Assembly: GCA_903882805.1 (NCBI GenBank)
Contig: CAIRYK010000015.1
Coordinates: forward strand, 1-64,000
DNA length: 64,000 bases
Reading direction: 5' to 3'
Source of the DNA: an uncultured Bacteroidota bacterium
Lineage (GTDB): Bacteria > Bacteroidota > Bacteroidia > Chitinophagales > Chitinophagaceae
The notes below the pieces were generated by a model. That model saw only the letters and a program-made list of their open reading frames with translations, did not search any database and was not told the origin of the DNA. This document shows positions 8,489 through 17,111 of this stretch, piece after piece. The translations under genes and the position numbers were made by a program. The number at the start of each line of letters is the position of its first letter. Within the stretch, counting starts at the first letter, position 1.

Positions 8489-9478
8489 ATGAAAAAGGCG
8501 ATATTTTTACTTACAATAGCTGGCTCCATCCTTTTTTTGAGTTCCTTTTTCACTTCATCCTCACACAATACAGAGCTCTCCTTTACTGGAGCGCCCAAAA
8601 ACAAGGAGCAACTTGGCGAGGCCTTGTTTTTTGAAAAGCTATTATCGGCCGATAGCAGTATTAGCTGCGGGTCGTGCCATCTTCCTGCATTTGCATTTGC
8701 CGATACAGTTGCGTTTAGTAAGGGGGTTGGCGGCAGATTGGGCAAACGCAATGCGCCATCGTGTATGAATATCGCAGGCCGCGATTTGTTGTTTTACGAC
8801 GGCAGAGCCGCATCGCTCGAAGATCAGGTAAGATTCCCTATCGAAGACCATAACGAAATGAACCTGCCCATTGCGGAAGCAGTGAGCCGTCTGAATAAAA
8901 AAGAACAGTATGTTCGCCTGTTTGCAGCCATATTCAATAGCAAGCCCACCGAGACTACGCTAAAAGAGGCGATAGCAGCTTTTGAACGCACACTCGAAAC
9001 CTCAAAAACACCCTTCGACCGTTATATGGCTGGCAACGACAGCGCAATCAGCGCATCAGCCATAAGAGGTCGCGAACTATTTATGGGGCCTAAAGCAAAA
9101 TGCTTTGAATGTCATTTTTCTCCAGACTTCACTGGCGATGAATTCAAAAACATTGGGCTTTTTGACGGTAAAAAATTCAACGACTCTGGCAGGTATAGTA
9201 TCTCGAAAGATATAAAGGACATTGGCAAGTTTAAAGTGCCCGGCCTACGCAATGTGGCCGCCACTGCTCCGTATATGCACAATGGAATGTTCCGGACGCT
9301 GCGCGAGGTGATAGATTACTACAACGACCCCTATAAAACAGTAAAACGCCCGATAAATACAGACTCATTGCTGACAAAGGCGCTTGGTCTTACTGAAACG
9401 GAAAAGATAGACATAGAAAACTTCCTGCTAACACTTACCGACGATCGGTTTTCGGGTGTAGCAAACAGGAAAAAATAA
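8489..9478 (+). CDS. Di-heme cytochrome c peroxidase (MauG/CcpA family)
   Basis: This periplasmic enzyme reduces hydrogen peroxide with electrons from a cytochrome or quinol pathway. The 329 residues begin with a signal peptide (about 1-25). Two heme c sites are visible: C60-G-S-C63-H64 and C205-F-E-C208-H209. The motif PYMHNG near 261-266 supplies the usual distal Met (M263) of the high-potential heme. The family match is clear over the full length. A perfect -7 box TAATTTTG lies at 8477-8484, only 4 bp before the ATG, so the transcript would have almost no leader. A larger paralog is at 27531-29339. Confidence 0.92.
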   Translation: MKKAIFLLTIAGSILFLSSFFTSSSHNTELSFTGAPKNKEQLGEALFFEKLLSADSSISCGSCHLPAFAFADTVAFSKGVGGRLGKRNAPSCMNIAGRDLLFYDGRAASLEDQVRFPIEDHNEMNLPIAEAVSRLNKKEQYVRLFAAIFNSKPTETTLKEAIAAFERTLETSKTPFDRYMAGNDSAISASAIRGRELFMGPKAKCFECHFSPDFTGDEFKNIGLFDGKKFNDSGRYSISKDIKDIGKFKVPGLRNVAATAPYMHNGMFRTLREVIDYYNDPYKTVKRPINTDSLLTKALGLTETEKIDIENFLLTLTDDRFSGVANRKK

Positions 9479-9634
9479 CCAGCCGCGACGATCCATTTTA
9501 TTGTTTGTGACCGTCTATTCTGTTAAAAAAACGTCCTTATATGCTAAAATAGTCCGTAGAGTGTTAACGATGATGTTGCTGTCGGCTATGCTTGTCAGTT
9601 TGTTTATTTAAATTGCCTGCACAAATCACAGACT

Positions 9635-10426
9635 ATGAAACTGACCATGTATCAGGTAGATGCTTTTACCGATAAGCTGTTTGGCGGCAATCCTGCCGCC
9701 GTTTGCATACTCAACAGTTGGCTGAACGACGAACTGATGCAGCAAATAGCCATGGAAAACAACCTTGCTGAAACTGCTTTTGTGGTAAAGGCCGTTGATT
9801 CGTATCATATAAGGTGGTTTACGCCTACGGTTGAGGTTGACCTTTGCGGGCATGCTACTCTGGCGGCAGCACATGTGCTGTTCAATCATTGCAACTACAC
9901 CGGCGATGCTATTTTGTTCTTCTCGCACCGTAGCGGACCGCTTGAAGTAGGGCGCAAAGGAGCCGAACTAATTCTGGATTTCCCGACAGATACCTACGAG
10001 GCCGTAGAAACACCAGCAATTTTGGTGCAAGCGCTGGGCTGCACACCTACCGAAACCTACAAAGGGAAAACCGACTTCATGGCGGTATATGCCACCGAAC
10101 AGGAAATACTGGATATAAAACCCGATTTTGAATTACTCAATGCATTGGCCTGCAGAGGCGTAATTGTCACCGCCCCGGGCTTGTCAGGCGATTTTGTTTC
10201 GCGTTTCTTTGGTCCGCAAAGCGGCATAAATGAAGATCCGGTAACCGGGTCGGCACATACTACCCTTACACCCTATTGGTCCGCGCGACTGGGCAAAACT
10301 GAGCTCAACGCCATACAAGTATCGGCGCGCAAAGGATATTTGAAGTGCGTGCACTTGGGTAATAGGGTTGCCATTAGCGGCAATGCGGTTACGTACATGG
10401 TAGGCGAAATAACAGTAGCCCGCTAA
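9635..10426 (+). CDS. PhzF family isomerase/epimerase
   Basis: The protein has 263 residues with the two-fold diaminopimelate-epimerase-like fold of PhzF proteins. The general acid/base Glu is E46 in NLAET. The phosphate- and carboxylate-binding loop GINEDPVTGSAHT lies in the second domain. The N-terminus (YQVDAFTDKLFGGNPAAV) is the family signature. PhzF itself isomerises a phenazine precursor, but no phenazine genes are nearby, so the substrate here is unknown. It converges with the lipoprotein gene at 10445, 18 bp away. Confidence 0.9.
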   Translation: MKLTMYQVDAFTDKLFGGNPAAVCILNSWLNDELMQQIAMENNLAETAFVVKAVDSYHIRWFTPTVEVDLCGHATLAAAHVLFNHCNYTGDAILFFSHRSGPLEVGRKGAELILDFPTDTYEAVETPAILVQALGCTPTETYKGKTDFMAVYATEQEILDIKPDFELLNALACRGVIVTAPGLSGDFVSRFFGPQSGINEDPVTGSAHTTLTPYWSARLGKTELNAIQVSARKGYLKCVHLGNRVAISGNAVTYMVGEITVAR

Positions 10427-10444
10427 CTGTGGATTTACTGACAA

Positions 10445-11494
10445 TCAATAATACACTATAGTAGTCTCTACCACTTCTACCACCGTCTGTATGCCGTCGC
10501 GCATCATATACTTGGTTTCTTTTGTGGCATTGCCTTCTTTGTCGTATTCGTACTCTATATAGTAACTTTCCTTTTCGTAAAATGTACCATCTGGCTCGTA
10601 CCAGTTATTTTCTGTAATATTTCCTTTCTTGTCGTACTTAAACATTTGCTTCAGTTCCAAACTACTATCTGATAGGTAAGTGCAGAATTCGGATACATTA
10701 CCGAGGCTATCATATTTGGTAGTGTATATATTCAGCAGGCTATCGTGACTGTTGTATTTATACTTTTCAATTTCATTGCCTTTGCTGTCAAACTTCGAAA
10801 TAATGTGGTCTACCAATTCGCCATTCTCGTCGTAGTTCAGGCCTTCTGTCCGGTTTCCTTTTTCATCGTAGCTATACACATACTTGGTGTAAAGGTCGCC
10901 CTCGGCTGTGTACACACCATATTCTGCTACATTACCGCGTTTATCGTATTTGTATATCGACTTATCTGCCATTGTGCCGCTCGAATCGTAATCTAGTTCC
11001 TCTATTTTACGGCCCATCACATCGCGTATACTTATGGTCTTGTATTCTATCATACCGTTGGCTTTAAAGAGCGTAAACTCTTTTTCGTCGCCAGTACTAT
11101 CATACACCCCTATAAATTTAGCGTCGGGCGAGCCATCTGCTTTAAAATTGCTGGCTTCTACCAAGTAACCTTCTTTATTAAATACATCGTAACTCTTTGA
11201 AAACAATAATAGACTTTCGGCTCCCTTTTTGTTGGGCAATCTGTATACAAGCCTTGTTACCGATTTTACATTACCAGTAAGGTGGCGCTTGAAAAGTGTA
11301 GCCGGACGATCGAAAATATTCGTTTCCAGCATTTTCCACTTTTTGCCGGTTGGTTTTGCCAGTTCGGTTTTGTGTGTTGTATCTACCGGTTTGTGTGCAA
11401 TGCCTGTGCCGCTATTGCTGCCGCACGACGAAGTAGCGAAATAAATAAACACAACGCAAGCCATGCCTAGTGCAGAGCAAATTCTATTTCTCAT
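10445..11494 (-). CDS. Lipoprotein with YD-type tandem repeats
   Basis: A lipoprotein signal with a Cys in ATSSC leads into a linker rich in Ser/Gly/Thr. At least seven repeats of about 26 residues follow, with the pattern [KS]-[YF]-D-x-x-G-N-x-x-E, then Y-x-x-x-G-x-L and a run of Tyr/Thr. Examples are KYDKRGNVAEYGVY and SYDEKGNRTEGLNY. These resemble the YD repeats of Rhs-type proteins, which form extended beta-structures, but there is no Rhs core or toxin tip. I chose the ATG at 11494 because it gives a normal signal peptide; an ATG at 11518 adds eight residues. Two shorter relatives lie at 15647-16990. Function unknown; probably anchored to the outer membrane. Confidence 0.8.
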   Translation of the reverse strand: MRNRICSALGMACVVFIYFATSSCGSNSGTGIAHKPVDTTHKTELAKPTGKKWKMLETNIFDRPATLFKRHLTGNVKSVTRLVYRLPNKKGAESLLLFSKSYDVFNKEGYLVEASNFKADGSPDAKFIGVYDSTGDEKEFTLFKANGMIEYKTISIRDVMGRKIEELDYDSSGTMADKSIYKYDKRGNVAEYGVYTAEGDLYTKYVYSYDEKGNRTEGLNYDENGELVDHIISKFDSKGNEIEKYKYNSHDSLLNIYTTKYDSLGNVSEFCTYLSDSSLELKQMFKYDKKGNITENNWYEPDGTFYEKESYYIEYEYDKEGNATKETKYMMRDGIQTVVEVVETTIVYY

Positions 11495-11583
11495 TGGAAT
11501 AATTACGCAACCAGCCATTTTGTGCCAGACATTTGAACACTAATATACAATTTTTAGCGGCGCGGCAAAAAACGTAGCCGTTT

Positions 11584-12261
11584 TTATAAATAATTGAAAA
11601 ATGATGTCCCCGAAAAATCATCGATACTCAGCCCCACTCCCGGCAACGCTGCAAATCGCGACCGACCAATGCCCACAAACTCCATTCCGTTGGCAAACGC
11701 AGTTTTCATATCCCAAATACCATCGCCCACAGATATTATGCGCCTGAAAGACCGACTATAGTACGCTTCAGCATTACGAATGGCGGTAAGCACAATTTCA
11801 TCTCTCGTCAGCAATTCATTAGCGGCAACCAGGAGTTCAGGCACGTATTGTATACCTGTGCGCACTAGCTTCAGTACTGCCGGCCCTGCCAGCGACCCTG
11901 TCGCAAAAGCTACTGCATAATTTCCGTTTTGTTGCAACTGCGCTACGGCCAGAGCAGCGCCCGCTATCTCCTCGATAGGTTTACTTACTGTAGCCAATTT
12001 AAAATGCGCTGTCAAATAATTTTCGAAGGTCTGCATAATGGGCTGAGTTACCGGCAACCCAATATGCTTATCGAAAATTGTTTTGAAAATATAACTATCA
12101 GTATGGTGCAAGTAGCCGCCATAGTCGTCGTCAAATTCAGTAATACCCAATGCATATATGGCGCTACTAAAAGCCTGCTTGTGCAGCGGCACAGTATCTG
12201 TAAGCGTGCCATCTATATCAAACACTATTAGTGTATCCCGTTGTTTCGCTCTGTCTGTCAT
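11584..12261 (-). CDS. HAD superfamily hydrolase
   Basis: This is a 225-residue haloacid-dehalogenase-type phosphatase. Motif I DIDGTLTDT gives the nucleophile D15 and acid/base D17. The cap domain is of the phosphoglycolate-phosphatase type (about 25-100). Motif II is the Thr/Ser region AFATGS, and motif III/IV is GDGIWDMKTA. The substrate cannot be told from sequence. The gene lies 95 bp downstream of prfC on the same strand as read from the prfC side, with a hairpin between them. Confidence 0.85.
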   Translation of the reverse strand: MTDRAKQRDTLIVFDIDGTLTDTVPLHKQAFSSAIYALGITEFDDDYGGYLHHTDSYIFKTIFDKHIGLPVTQPIMQTFENYLTAHFKLATVSKPIEEIAGAALAVAQLQQNGNYAVAFATGSLAGPAVLKLVRTGIQYVPELLVAANELLTRDEIVLTAIRNAEAYYSRSFRRIISVGDGIWDMKTAFANGMEFVGIGRSRFAALPGVGLSIDDFSGTSFFNYL

Positions 12262-12300
12262 CCATCAACTTTTTATGCCTTTAAAGCTATTAAAACAGCA

Positions 12301-12328
12301 AGAGGCCACATGCATATACATGGACCTC
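12301..12328 (-). terminator. Putative imperfect terminator hairpin between prfC and the HAD gene
   Basis: AGAGG and CCTCT arms, with an inner CATG/CATG pair and a small internal loop, lie just past the prfC stop codon on the minus strand. T-rich bases follow. Weak evidence. Confidence 0.35.
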
Positions 12329-12356
12329 TCGCTTATAATATTCATTAACTAATCAA

Positions 12357-13952
12357 TTAACTGTTCATCCTTGTTTTGAATTCAGACGTGAAATGGAATT
12401 CTATTTTGGGGTTGTTCTGTCTTTCGGTATTCAAGAACCATTCGCTTTGTGCCAGATATACCAGATTGCCGTCTTTATCTTCCATTATATTGTTTTGCTT
12501 AAAGCGTGCAAAATCTTCTACTGCTTTCTTTTCACCGGTTATCCAGCAAGCTTTGTAAAACGACAACGGCACAAACGCACAAGCCGCGCCATACTCTTGT
12601 AATAAACGATATTGTATTACCTCAAACTGCAGTTCGCCTACGCAACCTATTATTTTGCGGTTGCCGCCATGCTGAGTAAACAACTGCGCCACACCCTCAT
12701 CGGTAAGCTGGCGTACACCCTTTTCTAACTGCTTGGTTTTCATTGGGTCTTTGTTGATCAGTTCCTTGAATATCTCGGGCGAGAATGTTGGTATGCCGGT
12801 AAACTGCATTATTTCGCCCTCGGTAAGCGTATCGCCTATTTTAAAAGAACCTGTGTCGAACAGCCCCACCACGTCGCCGGGATAGGCCTCTTCAATCACA
12901 TCTTTTTCGCGGGCCATAAACGAATACGGGTTGCTAAAGCGCATCTCCTTTTCCAGACGTGTGTGCTTGTAGTAGGTGTTGCGTGCAAACCTACCCGAAC
13001 ATACCCTAAGAAACGCTATACGGTCGCGATGGCGAGGGTCGAGGTTGGCGTGAATCTTAAATATGAAGCCTGTGAACTTATCTTCATCGGGGGCTACATA
13101 GCGCGTATCTGTATTACGGCCTTGCGGATGCGGAGCTATAGTGATAAACGTATCGAGCAGTTCTTTTACCCCGAAGTTATTAACGGCGCTACCAAAAAAC
13201 ACCGGAGCTATTTTACCTTTCAGGTAGCTGTCTGTATCCAGTTCGCCATACACGCCCTGCAGCAATTCTACATCCTCGCGCAGTTGGCTGGCATCGCGCT
13301 CCCCTACTTTATCATCGAGAAGTGCGTCGCTCAGGTCGTTGATAGGTATAGTATTTTCTTCTGTCGATTTCTGACTCGCTGTAAACAAGTTCAGGCTACT
13401 GTTGTGCAAATTGTACACCCCCTTAAATTCCTTACCCATGTTTATAGGCCACGACAACGGATGCAACGACAACTTTAGTTCCTTTTCTATTTCATCCATA
13501 AGATCGAAGGGAAACTTGCCATCGCGATCCAGTTTGTTTACAAAAACTATCACCGGTGTGTCGCGCATACGGCACACCTCTACCAGTTTTCGGGTTTGGT
13601 CTTCCACGCCGTTCACGCTGTCTATTACCAGTATTACACTGTCTACTGCGGTAAGCGTGCGGTAGGTATCTTCAGCAAAGTCTTTGTGACCTGGAGTATC
13701 TAGCAGATTGATGAGCGTATTGTTGTACTCAAAACTCATTACCGAAGTGGCAACCGATATACCCCTTTGGCGCTCTATCTCCATAAAGTCGCTGGTAGCA
13801 TGCTTTTTTATCTTGTTGCTCTTTACCGCTCCAGCCACCTGTATAGCGCCACCAAACAGCAGCAGTTTTTCGGTGAGGGTGGTTTTACCGGCATCGGGGT
13901 GCGATATGATCGCAAATGTGCGCCGTTGCGCTATTTCTTTATCGTATTTCAT
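12357..13952 (-). CDS. prfC: Peptide chain release factor 3 (RF3)
   Basis: RF3 is a GTPase that releases RF1 or RF2 from the ribosome after termination. From the ATG at 13952 the protein has 531 residues, the standard size. The N-terminus [25 protein letters not shown] contains the P-loop. G2 RGIS, G3 DTPGH and G4 NKLD follow in the translational GTPase order, and the C-terminal domains include the RF3-specific [22 protein letters not shown] block. An upstream in-frame start at 13988 would add twelve non-family residues. A good promoter lies about 160 bp upstream. Confidence 0.96.
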   Translation of the reverse strand: MKYDKEIAQRRTFAIISHPDAGKTTLTEKLLLFGGAIQVAGAVKSNKIKKHATSDFMEIERQRGISVATSVMSFEYNNTLINLLDTPGHKDFAEDTYRTLTAVDSVILVIDSVNGVEDQTRKLVEVCRMRDTPVIVFVNKLDRDGKFPFDLMDEIEKELKLSLHPLSWPINMGKEFKGVYNLHNSSLNLFTASQKSTEENTIPINDLSDALLDDKVGERDASQLREDVELLQGVYGELDTDSYLKGKIAPVFFGSAVNNFGVKELLDTFITIAPHPQGRNTDTRYVAPDEDKFTGFIFKIHANLDPRHRDRIAFLRVCSGRFARNTYYKHTRLEKEMRFSNPYSFMAREKDVIEEAYPGDVVGLFDTGSFKIGDTLTEGEIMQFTGIPTFSPEIFKELINKDPMKTKQLEKGVRQLTDEGVAQLFTQHGGNRKIIGCVGELQFEVIQYRLLQEYGAACAFVPLSFYKACWITGEKKAVEDFARFKQNNIMEDKDGNLVYLAQSEWFLNTERQNNPKIEFHFTSEFKTRMNS

Positions 13953-14112
13953 TGTTAAGTTGTAGTTGTTCAGGCAGTTTACTCGCACACGTATTGCAGC
14001 AAACTTTTTGTATTGCCCATAATATTTTGCAAATGCTCTTCAACTCCCTTTTGGCGAACAACAAAGACCAACCAAAAAACATTTGAAAAATTATCTATTT
14101 ACAAACAGCGCG

Positions 14113-14145
14113 CAAAGGTACACACTTTTGATTTTTCAGGGCAAA
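14113..14145 (-). promoter_or_regulatory. Promoter of prfC
   Basis: On the minus strand TTTG (14145-14142) and TACCTTTG (14120-14113) are separated by 21 bp, an exact match to the Bacteroidota promoter. The start would be near 14106, leaving a leader of about 150 nt before prfC. Confidence 0.65.
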
Positions 14146-14228
14146 GGGAATAGGTTATATTCTGGTTTGTTGTCGAAAAACCTTGATACAACCCATTTTG
14201 CAGCAGCTACTAAGTGCAAAAAACAGAA

Positions 14229-14265
14229 AAGGTGGCAGTAGTTGTTTACAACCACATGCCACCTT
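14229..14265 (-). terminator. Intrinsic terminator after the peroxiredoxin gene
   Basis: A 9-bp stem (AAGGTGGCA at 14229-14237, complement at 14257-14265) has an inner GTTGT/ACAAC pair. On the minus strand it is followed by a T-rich tract. It sits 18 bp past the stop codon at 14284. Confidence 0.75.
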
Positions 14266-14283
14266 GCTAAAAATATTACTTAA

Positions 14284-14826
14284 CTATAGTGTCGCTTCGC
14301 CTTTCACCCAGTTGCAAGGACATAGTTCGTCTGTTTGCAATGCATCCAATACACGCAAAACTTCGTCTACATTACGGCCAACGCTAAGGTCGTTGATGCA
14401 AACCCAACGTACAATTCCTTCCGGATCAACGATATAGGTGGCGCGATAGGCTATTTTTTCATCGGCTGACAGAATTCCCAACTCTTCGGCAAGACTGCGC
14501 GACGTGTCGGCTATCATAGGAAACTGAAGATCTCTCAAATCGTTATGATCTTTGCGCCATGCCAGGTGCACATATTCTGTATCTGTAGATGCACCCAAGA
14601 GCAAAGTATCACGGTCGGTAAAGTTTGTGTAGCTCTTATTAAATTCCGCAATTTCAGTAGGACAAACGAAGGTAAAATCCTTAGGCCACCAAAACATAAC
14701 TGTCCATTTCCCTTCTATGTCCTTGCTGCTAACGTCTTTAAATTCCTTTCCTTTTTCAATGGATACAACTGATTTTTTGCTGAACTCGGGGAACCTGTCA
14801 CCGATTGAAACGAAATTACTTGCCAT
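14284..14826 (-). CDS. Peroxiredoxin, AhpC type
   Basis: This is a 180-residue thiol peroxidase that reduces hydrogen and organic peroxides. The peroxidatic Cys is C55 in FTFVCPTE. The C-terminal segment DELCPCNW carries two Cys (C169, C171), one of which should be the resolving residue of a typical 2-Cys enzyme. The usual family pattern has a single Cys there, so the doubled CPC is slightly unusual. No AhpF partner is in the window, so the reductant is probably thioredoxin or a remote AhpF. The ATG at 14826 is the only reasonable start. Confidence 0.92.
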   Translation of the reverse strand: MASNFVSIGDRFPEFSKKSVVSIEKGKEFKDVSSKDIEGKWTVMFWWPKDFTFVCPTEIAEFNKSYTNFTDRDTLLLGASTDTEYVHLAWRKDHNDLRDLQFPMIADTSRSLAEELGILSADEKIAYRATYIVDPEGIVRWVCINDLSVGRNVDEVLRVLDALQTDELCPCNWVKGEATL

Positions 14827-14952
14827 TTGTTTTTGTTTTTATTTTGAATGAATCGACTGCAAATATCGGTCGAAATGGACCAATTCTTGCTGATTTCGGT
14901 CATTGTGTTTAATGATGACAGAATAGGGAGATTCAATGTGCAGGTACATAAA

Positions 14953-14999
14953 AATGGCTTTCACAGGGGTTTTTATTTAAAAAAAACTGCGAAAGCCAT
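14953..14999. terminator. Long imperfect hairpin, possible terminator
   Basis: ATGGCTTTC (14953-14961) and GAAAGCCAT (14991-14999) form a perfect 9-bp stem, with a further T-run/A-run pairing inside. On the minus strand it lies downstream of the small gene at 15108 and upstream of the peroxiredoxin gene, so it may end the former. The rest of 14827-15107 is AT-rich and shows no gene. Confidence 0.45.
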
Positions 15000-15107
15000 A
15001 AAATTATTAACGAATAAAATTAAAACAGCCAGAAAAACATCTATCGACCGTAAAAAAAGCTACATAATTATAATTAATATTAGATCGTAGCCATTAAACA
15101 AATAGCG

Positions 15108-15347
15108 CTAAAAAAAGCCGCCCATTTTGCTTTTCAGCCCACCAAGTAGATCGTCGGCTACATTACTGCCTTGGCTGTCGCCTGCAGGCTTGTCGTTGTT
15201 GAGCGCTGCGCCCAATATCTGGTCTACGGCCCCGCTCATCATAGGCGCTTTCTTGCTTACAAACTCTCTTATGGCATTGGCAACCATGTTTGCCTGTTCA
15301 TCGCTGATGCCCGTTTTCTCTATAAGATGCTGGATAAATTCTTGCAT
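15108..15347 (-). CDS. Small conserved-looking helical protein
   Basis: The 79-residue acidic-to-neutral protein has no signal peptide. The N-terminal half is predicted helical (QEFIQHLIEKTGISDEQANMVANAIREFV) and the C-terminal half is Gly-rich, ending LLGGLKSKMGGFF. The helix pattern 'EKTGxSxxQA' resembles small YidB/DUF937-type proteins, but I cannot assign it to a family. Good codon texture and a clean ATG, with a possible terminator behind it, suggest a real single-gene unit. Function unknown. Confidence 0.6.
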   Translation of the reverse strand: MQEFIQHLIEKTGISDEQANMVANAIREFVSKKAPMMSGAVDQILGAALNNDKPAGDSQGSNVADDLLGGLKSKMGGFF

Positions 15348-15547
15348 ATTGTTACGTTTGAAATTGTTGTATAATGGCGCAATAATAAACGATAACTACG
15401 ACATAAAAACACGTGCGTCGCTAAACGATAGTTAAGAATTTACTAAGTATGGCGCCTATATGCAGGTAGGGTATTTATGTGCTGAGAACGCAACAATCAT
15501 TAACAAAATCTAGCGCATTTATTAGTATGCCTGCAAGGTTATAAACC

Positions 15548-15576
15548 TTTAGAGTAAGTTTTGTTTTATAAATTTG
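15548..15576 (+). promoter_or_regulatory. Putative promoter of the YD-repeat gene pair
   Basis: TAAATTTG at 15569-15576 matches TAnnTTTG exactly. A weak -33 element (TTTA) sits about 18 bp upstream. A start near 15583 would give a 64-nt leader before the ATG at 15647. Confidence 0.45.
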
Positions 15577-15646
15577 CACATAGCCTCACCCGGTTAATGT
15601 GGCTCGAATTTTGCCATGTTTAAGAAAGAACAATAATCTCGGCGCC

Positions 15647-16324
15647 ATGAAAATTTTAGCTTTTGCATACTTACTTGTGGCTACAGCGGCAGTGGCTACA
15701 GCGCAATGCAAAAGCGACCTTGGCGCATTACGCCTCAATGGCCGGGTAAAAACGCTCAACGAGAGCGCATATGATGTGCTGCGTTATGGCGCCAAGTACA
15801 AAAAAGGCGGACTGATATCAAAAACCACCATCAATTTCGACGAAAAAGGCTTTGAGACAGAATCGGTAGCAGTAAACGAATCAGGGTCGGTACTTGATAA
15901 AACAGTGTTTAAACACGCGTCTGCCGGAAACATTATAGCTGGAGTATCTACCCGCAGGCACAACAATTTTGTGTGGAAGAACAAACTGGTCTGCGACGGC
16001 AATGGTAATGTAACCGAACTAACCGGATATGATAACAAAGGCGCCATAACCCACAAAACCACCTTTAGATATGACTACCACGGGCACCTGATACAAAGAG
16101 ATGAACTGGATAAAAACGGCCGGTTGATTACAGAGTTTGTTTACAAAAACGATGGTTTGGGCAACAAAATTATCGAGGAAATGTACCGTATAGACAATGG
16201 ATCGATGGATAGGCTGAACTATATATATACTGGGTATGACAAGGCGCACAACTGGCTAAGAAAAACGACTTTTGTAAATGGCAAGCCCATAAAAACTATA
16301 GAAAGACACATAACTTATTACTGA
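15647..16324 (+). CDS. Secreted YD-type repeat protein
   Basis: The 225-residue protein starts with a signal peptide (MKILAFAYLLVATAAVATAQ). A conserved lead-in K-S-D-L-x-x-L-x-x-x-G follows, then about five degenerate repeats built on [NF]-D-x-x-G-x and Y-x-x-x-G. The C-terminal signature NWLRKTTFVNGKPIKTIER is shared with the next gene. I chose the ATG at 15647 because the signal peptide begins there; an upstream GTG at 15599 adds unlikely residues. It sits 21 bp before its paralog, so the two form an operon that looks like a tandem duplication. A periplasmic or surface location is inferred. Function unknown. Confidence 0.78.
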   Translation: MKILAFAYLLVATAAVATAQCKSDLGALRLNGRVKTLNESAYDVLRYGAKYKKGGLISKTTINFDEKGFETESVAVNESGSVLDKTVFKHASAGNIIAGVSTRRHNNFVWKNKLVCDGNGNVTELTGYDNKGAITHKTTFRYDYHGHLIQRDELDKNGRLITEFVYKNDGLGNKIIEEMYRIDNGSMDRLNYIYTGYDKAHNWLRKTTFVNGKPIKTIERHITYY

Positions 16325-16345
16325 TAAAACAACCGCAACTTTACA

Positions 16346-16990
16346 ATGAAACTAATTACGCTGCTACTTGTTTTCATAGCTACTCTATCATTTGCTCAGG
16401 TAAAAAGCGACCTAACGCACCTTAAAGTTAAGGGGACGATAACTAACATTACCGAAACAGAATACGATGCCAAAGACAATAGCCTGAAAGGAAAAACGGT
16501 TTCAAAGTTCAACGCCGATGGCAATGAAGTGGAGTTCGTTTCCTACGGTCCCGACAATGCACTACTCGCAAAATCGGTATTCGACTACGACGACTCCGGC
16601 AGGCTTACAGATGTGAAACGATTTAAACCCGATGGTAGCCTAAATGTAAAAACTACTTTCAAGTTCGACGAATCGGGCAACAAGACTGAAGAATACAATT
16701 ACGATGCCGGAGGCATACTGTTTATGAAAGCGAAGAACAAATATGCCATGAACGGAAACCGACAGGTGAAAGACTGTTTCAACGAGTTTGGACTACTGTT
16801 CCTGAAATCGAACTACAAATTTGACAAAAACGGGAATGAAATAGAAGTGAAAGAATACGATTCGCACCACGGACTAAAATACACTACAACTTTTACCTAC
16901 GAAAGCTATGACGCAAAGGGCAACTGGACCAAGCGCACCACCTACAAAAACGAAGATCCGGTAACTATTACAGAACGCACGCTAGAATAA
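16346..16990 (+). CDS. Secreted YD-type repeat protein (tandem paralog)
   Basis: The 214-residue protein has a signal peptide ending near SFAQ. Its mature start VKSDLTHLKVKGTITNITETEYDAK parallels the preceding gene. About six repeats follow (KFNADGNEVEFVSYGP, KFDESGNKTEEYNYDA, KFDKNGNEIEVKEYDS), clearer than in its neighbour. The C-terminus GNWTKRTTYKNEDPVTITER matches the same block in the upstream gene. Probably the product of a duplication, with the upstream copy having diverged more. Function unknown. Confidence 0.8.
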   Translation: MKLITLLLVFIATLSFAQVKSDLTHLKVKGTITNITETEYDAKDNSLKGKTVSKFNADGNEVEFVSYGPDNALLAKSVFDYDDSGRLTDVKRFKPDGSLNVKTTFKFDESGNKTEEYNYDAGGILFMKAKNKYAMNGNRQVKDCFNEFGLLFLKSNYKFDKNGNEIEVKEYDSHHGLKYTTTFTYESYDAKGNWTKRTTYKNEDPVTITERTLE

Positions 16991-17111
16991 ACGAACCCTA
17001 CGAAAGTGGATTTGCAAAACCTAGGCTATGGCGCTAAATAGCAAGCAACAAATTATATGGCTTATTGCAGTATCTTTACTGTGTAATACTTAATTTGAAA
17101 ACCCACTTGTT

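Noticed and set aside
14848-15090. 80-codon plus-strand frame in the AT-rich gap
   Set aside because: Overlaps a hairpin and is Lys/Ile-rich as expected for non-coding AT-rich DNA.
15599-15646. GTG start 48 bp upstream of the YD-repeat gene
   Set aside because: The signal peptide starts at the ATG at 15647, and the added residues do not form a plausible n-region.
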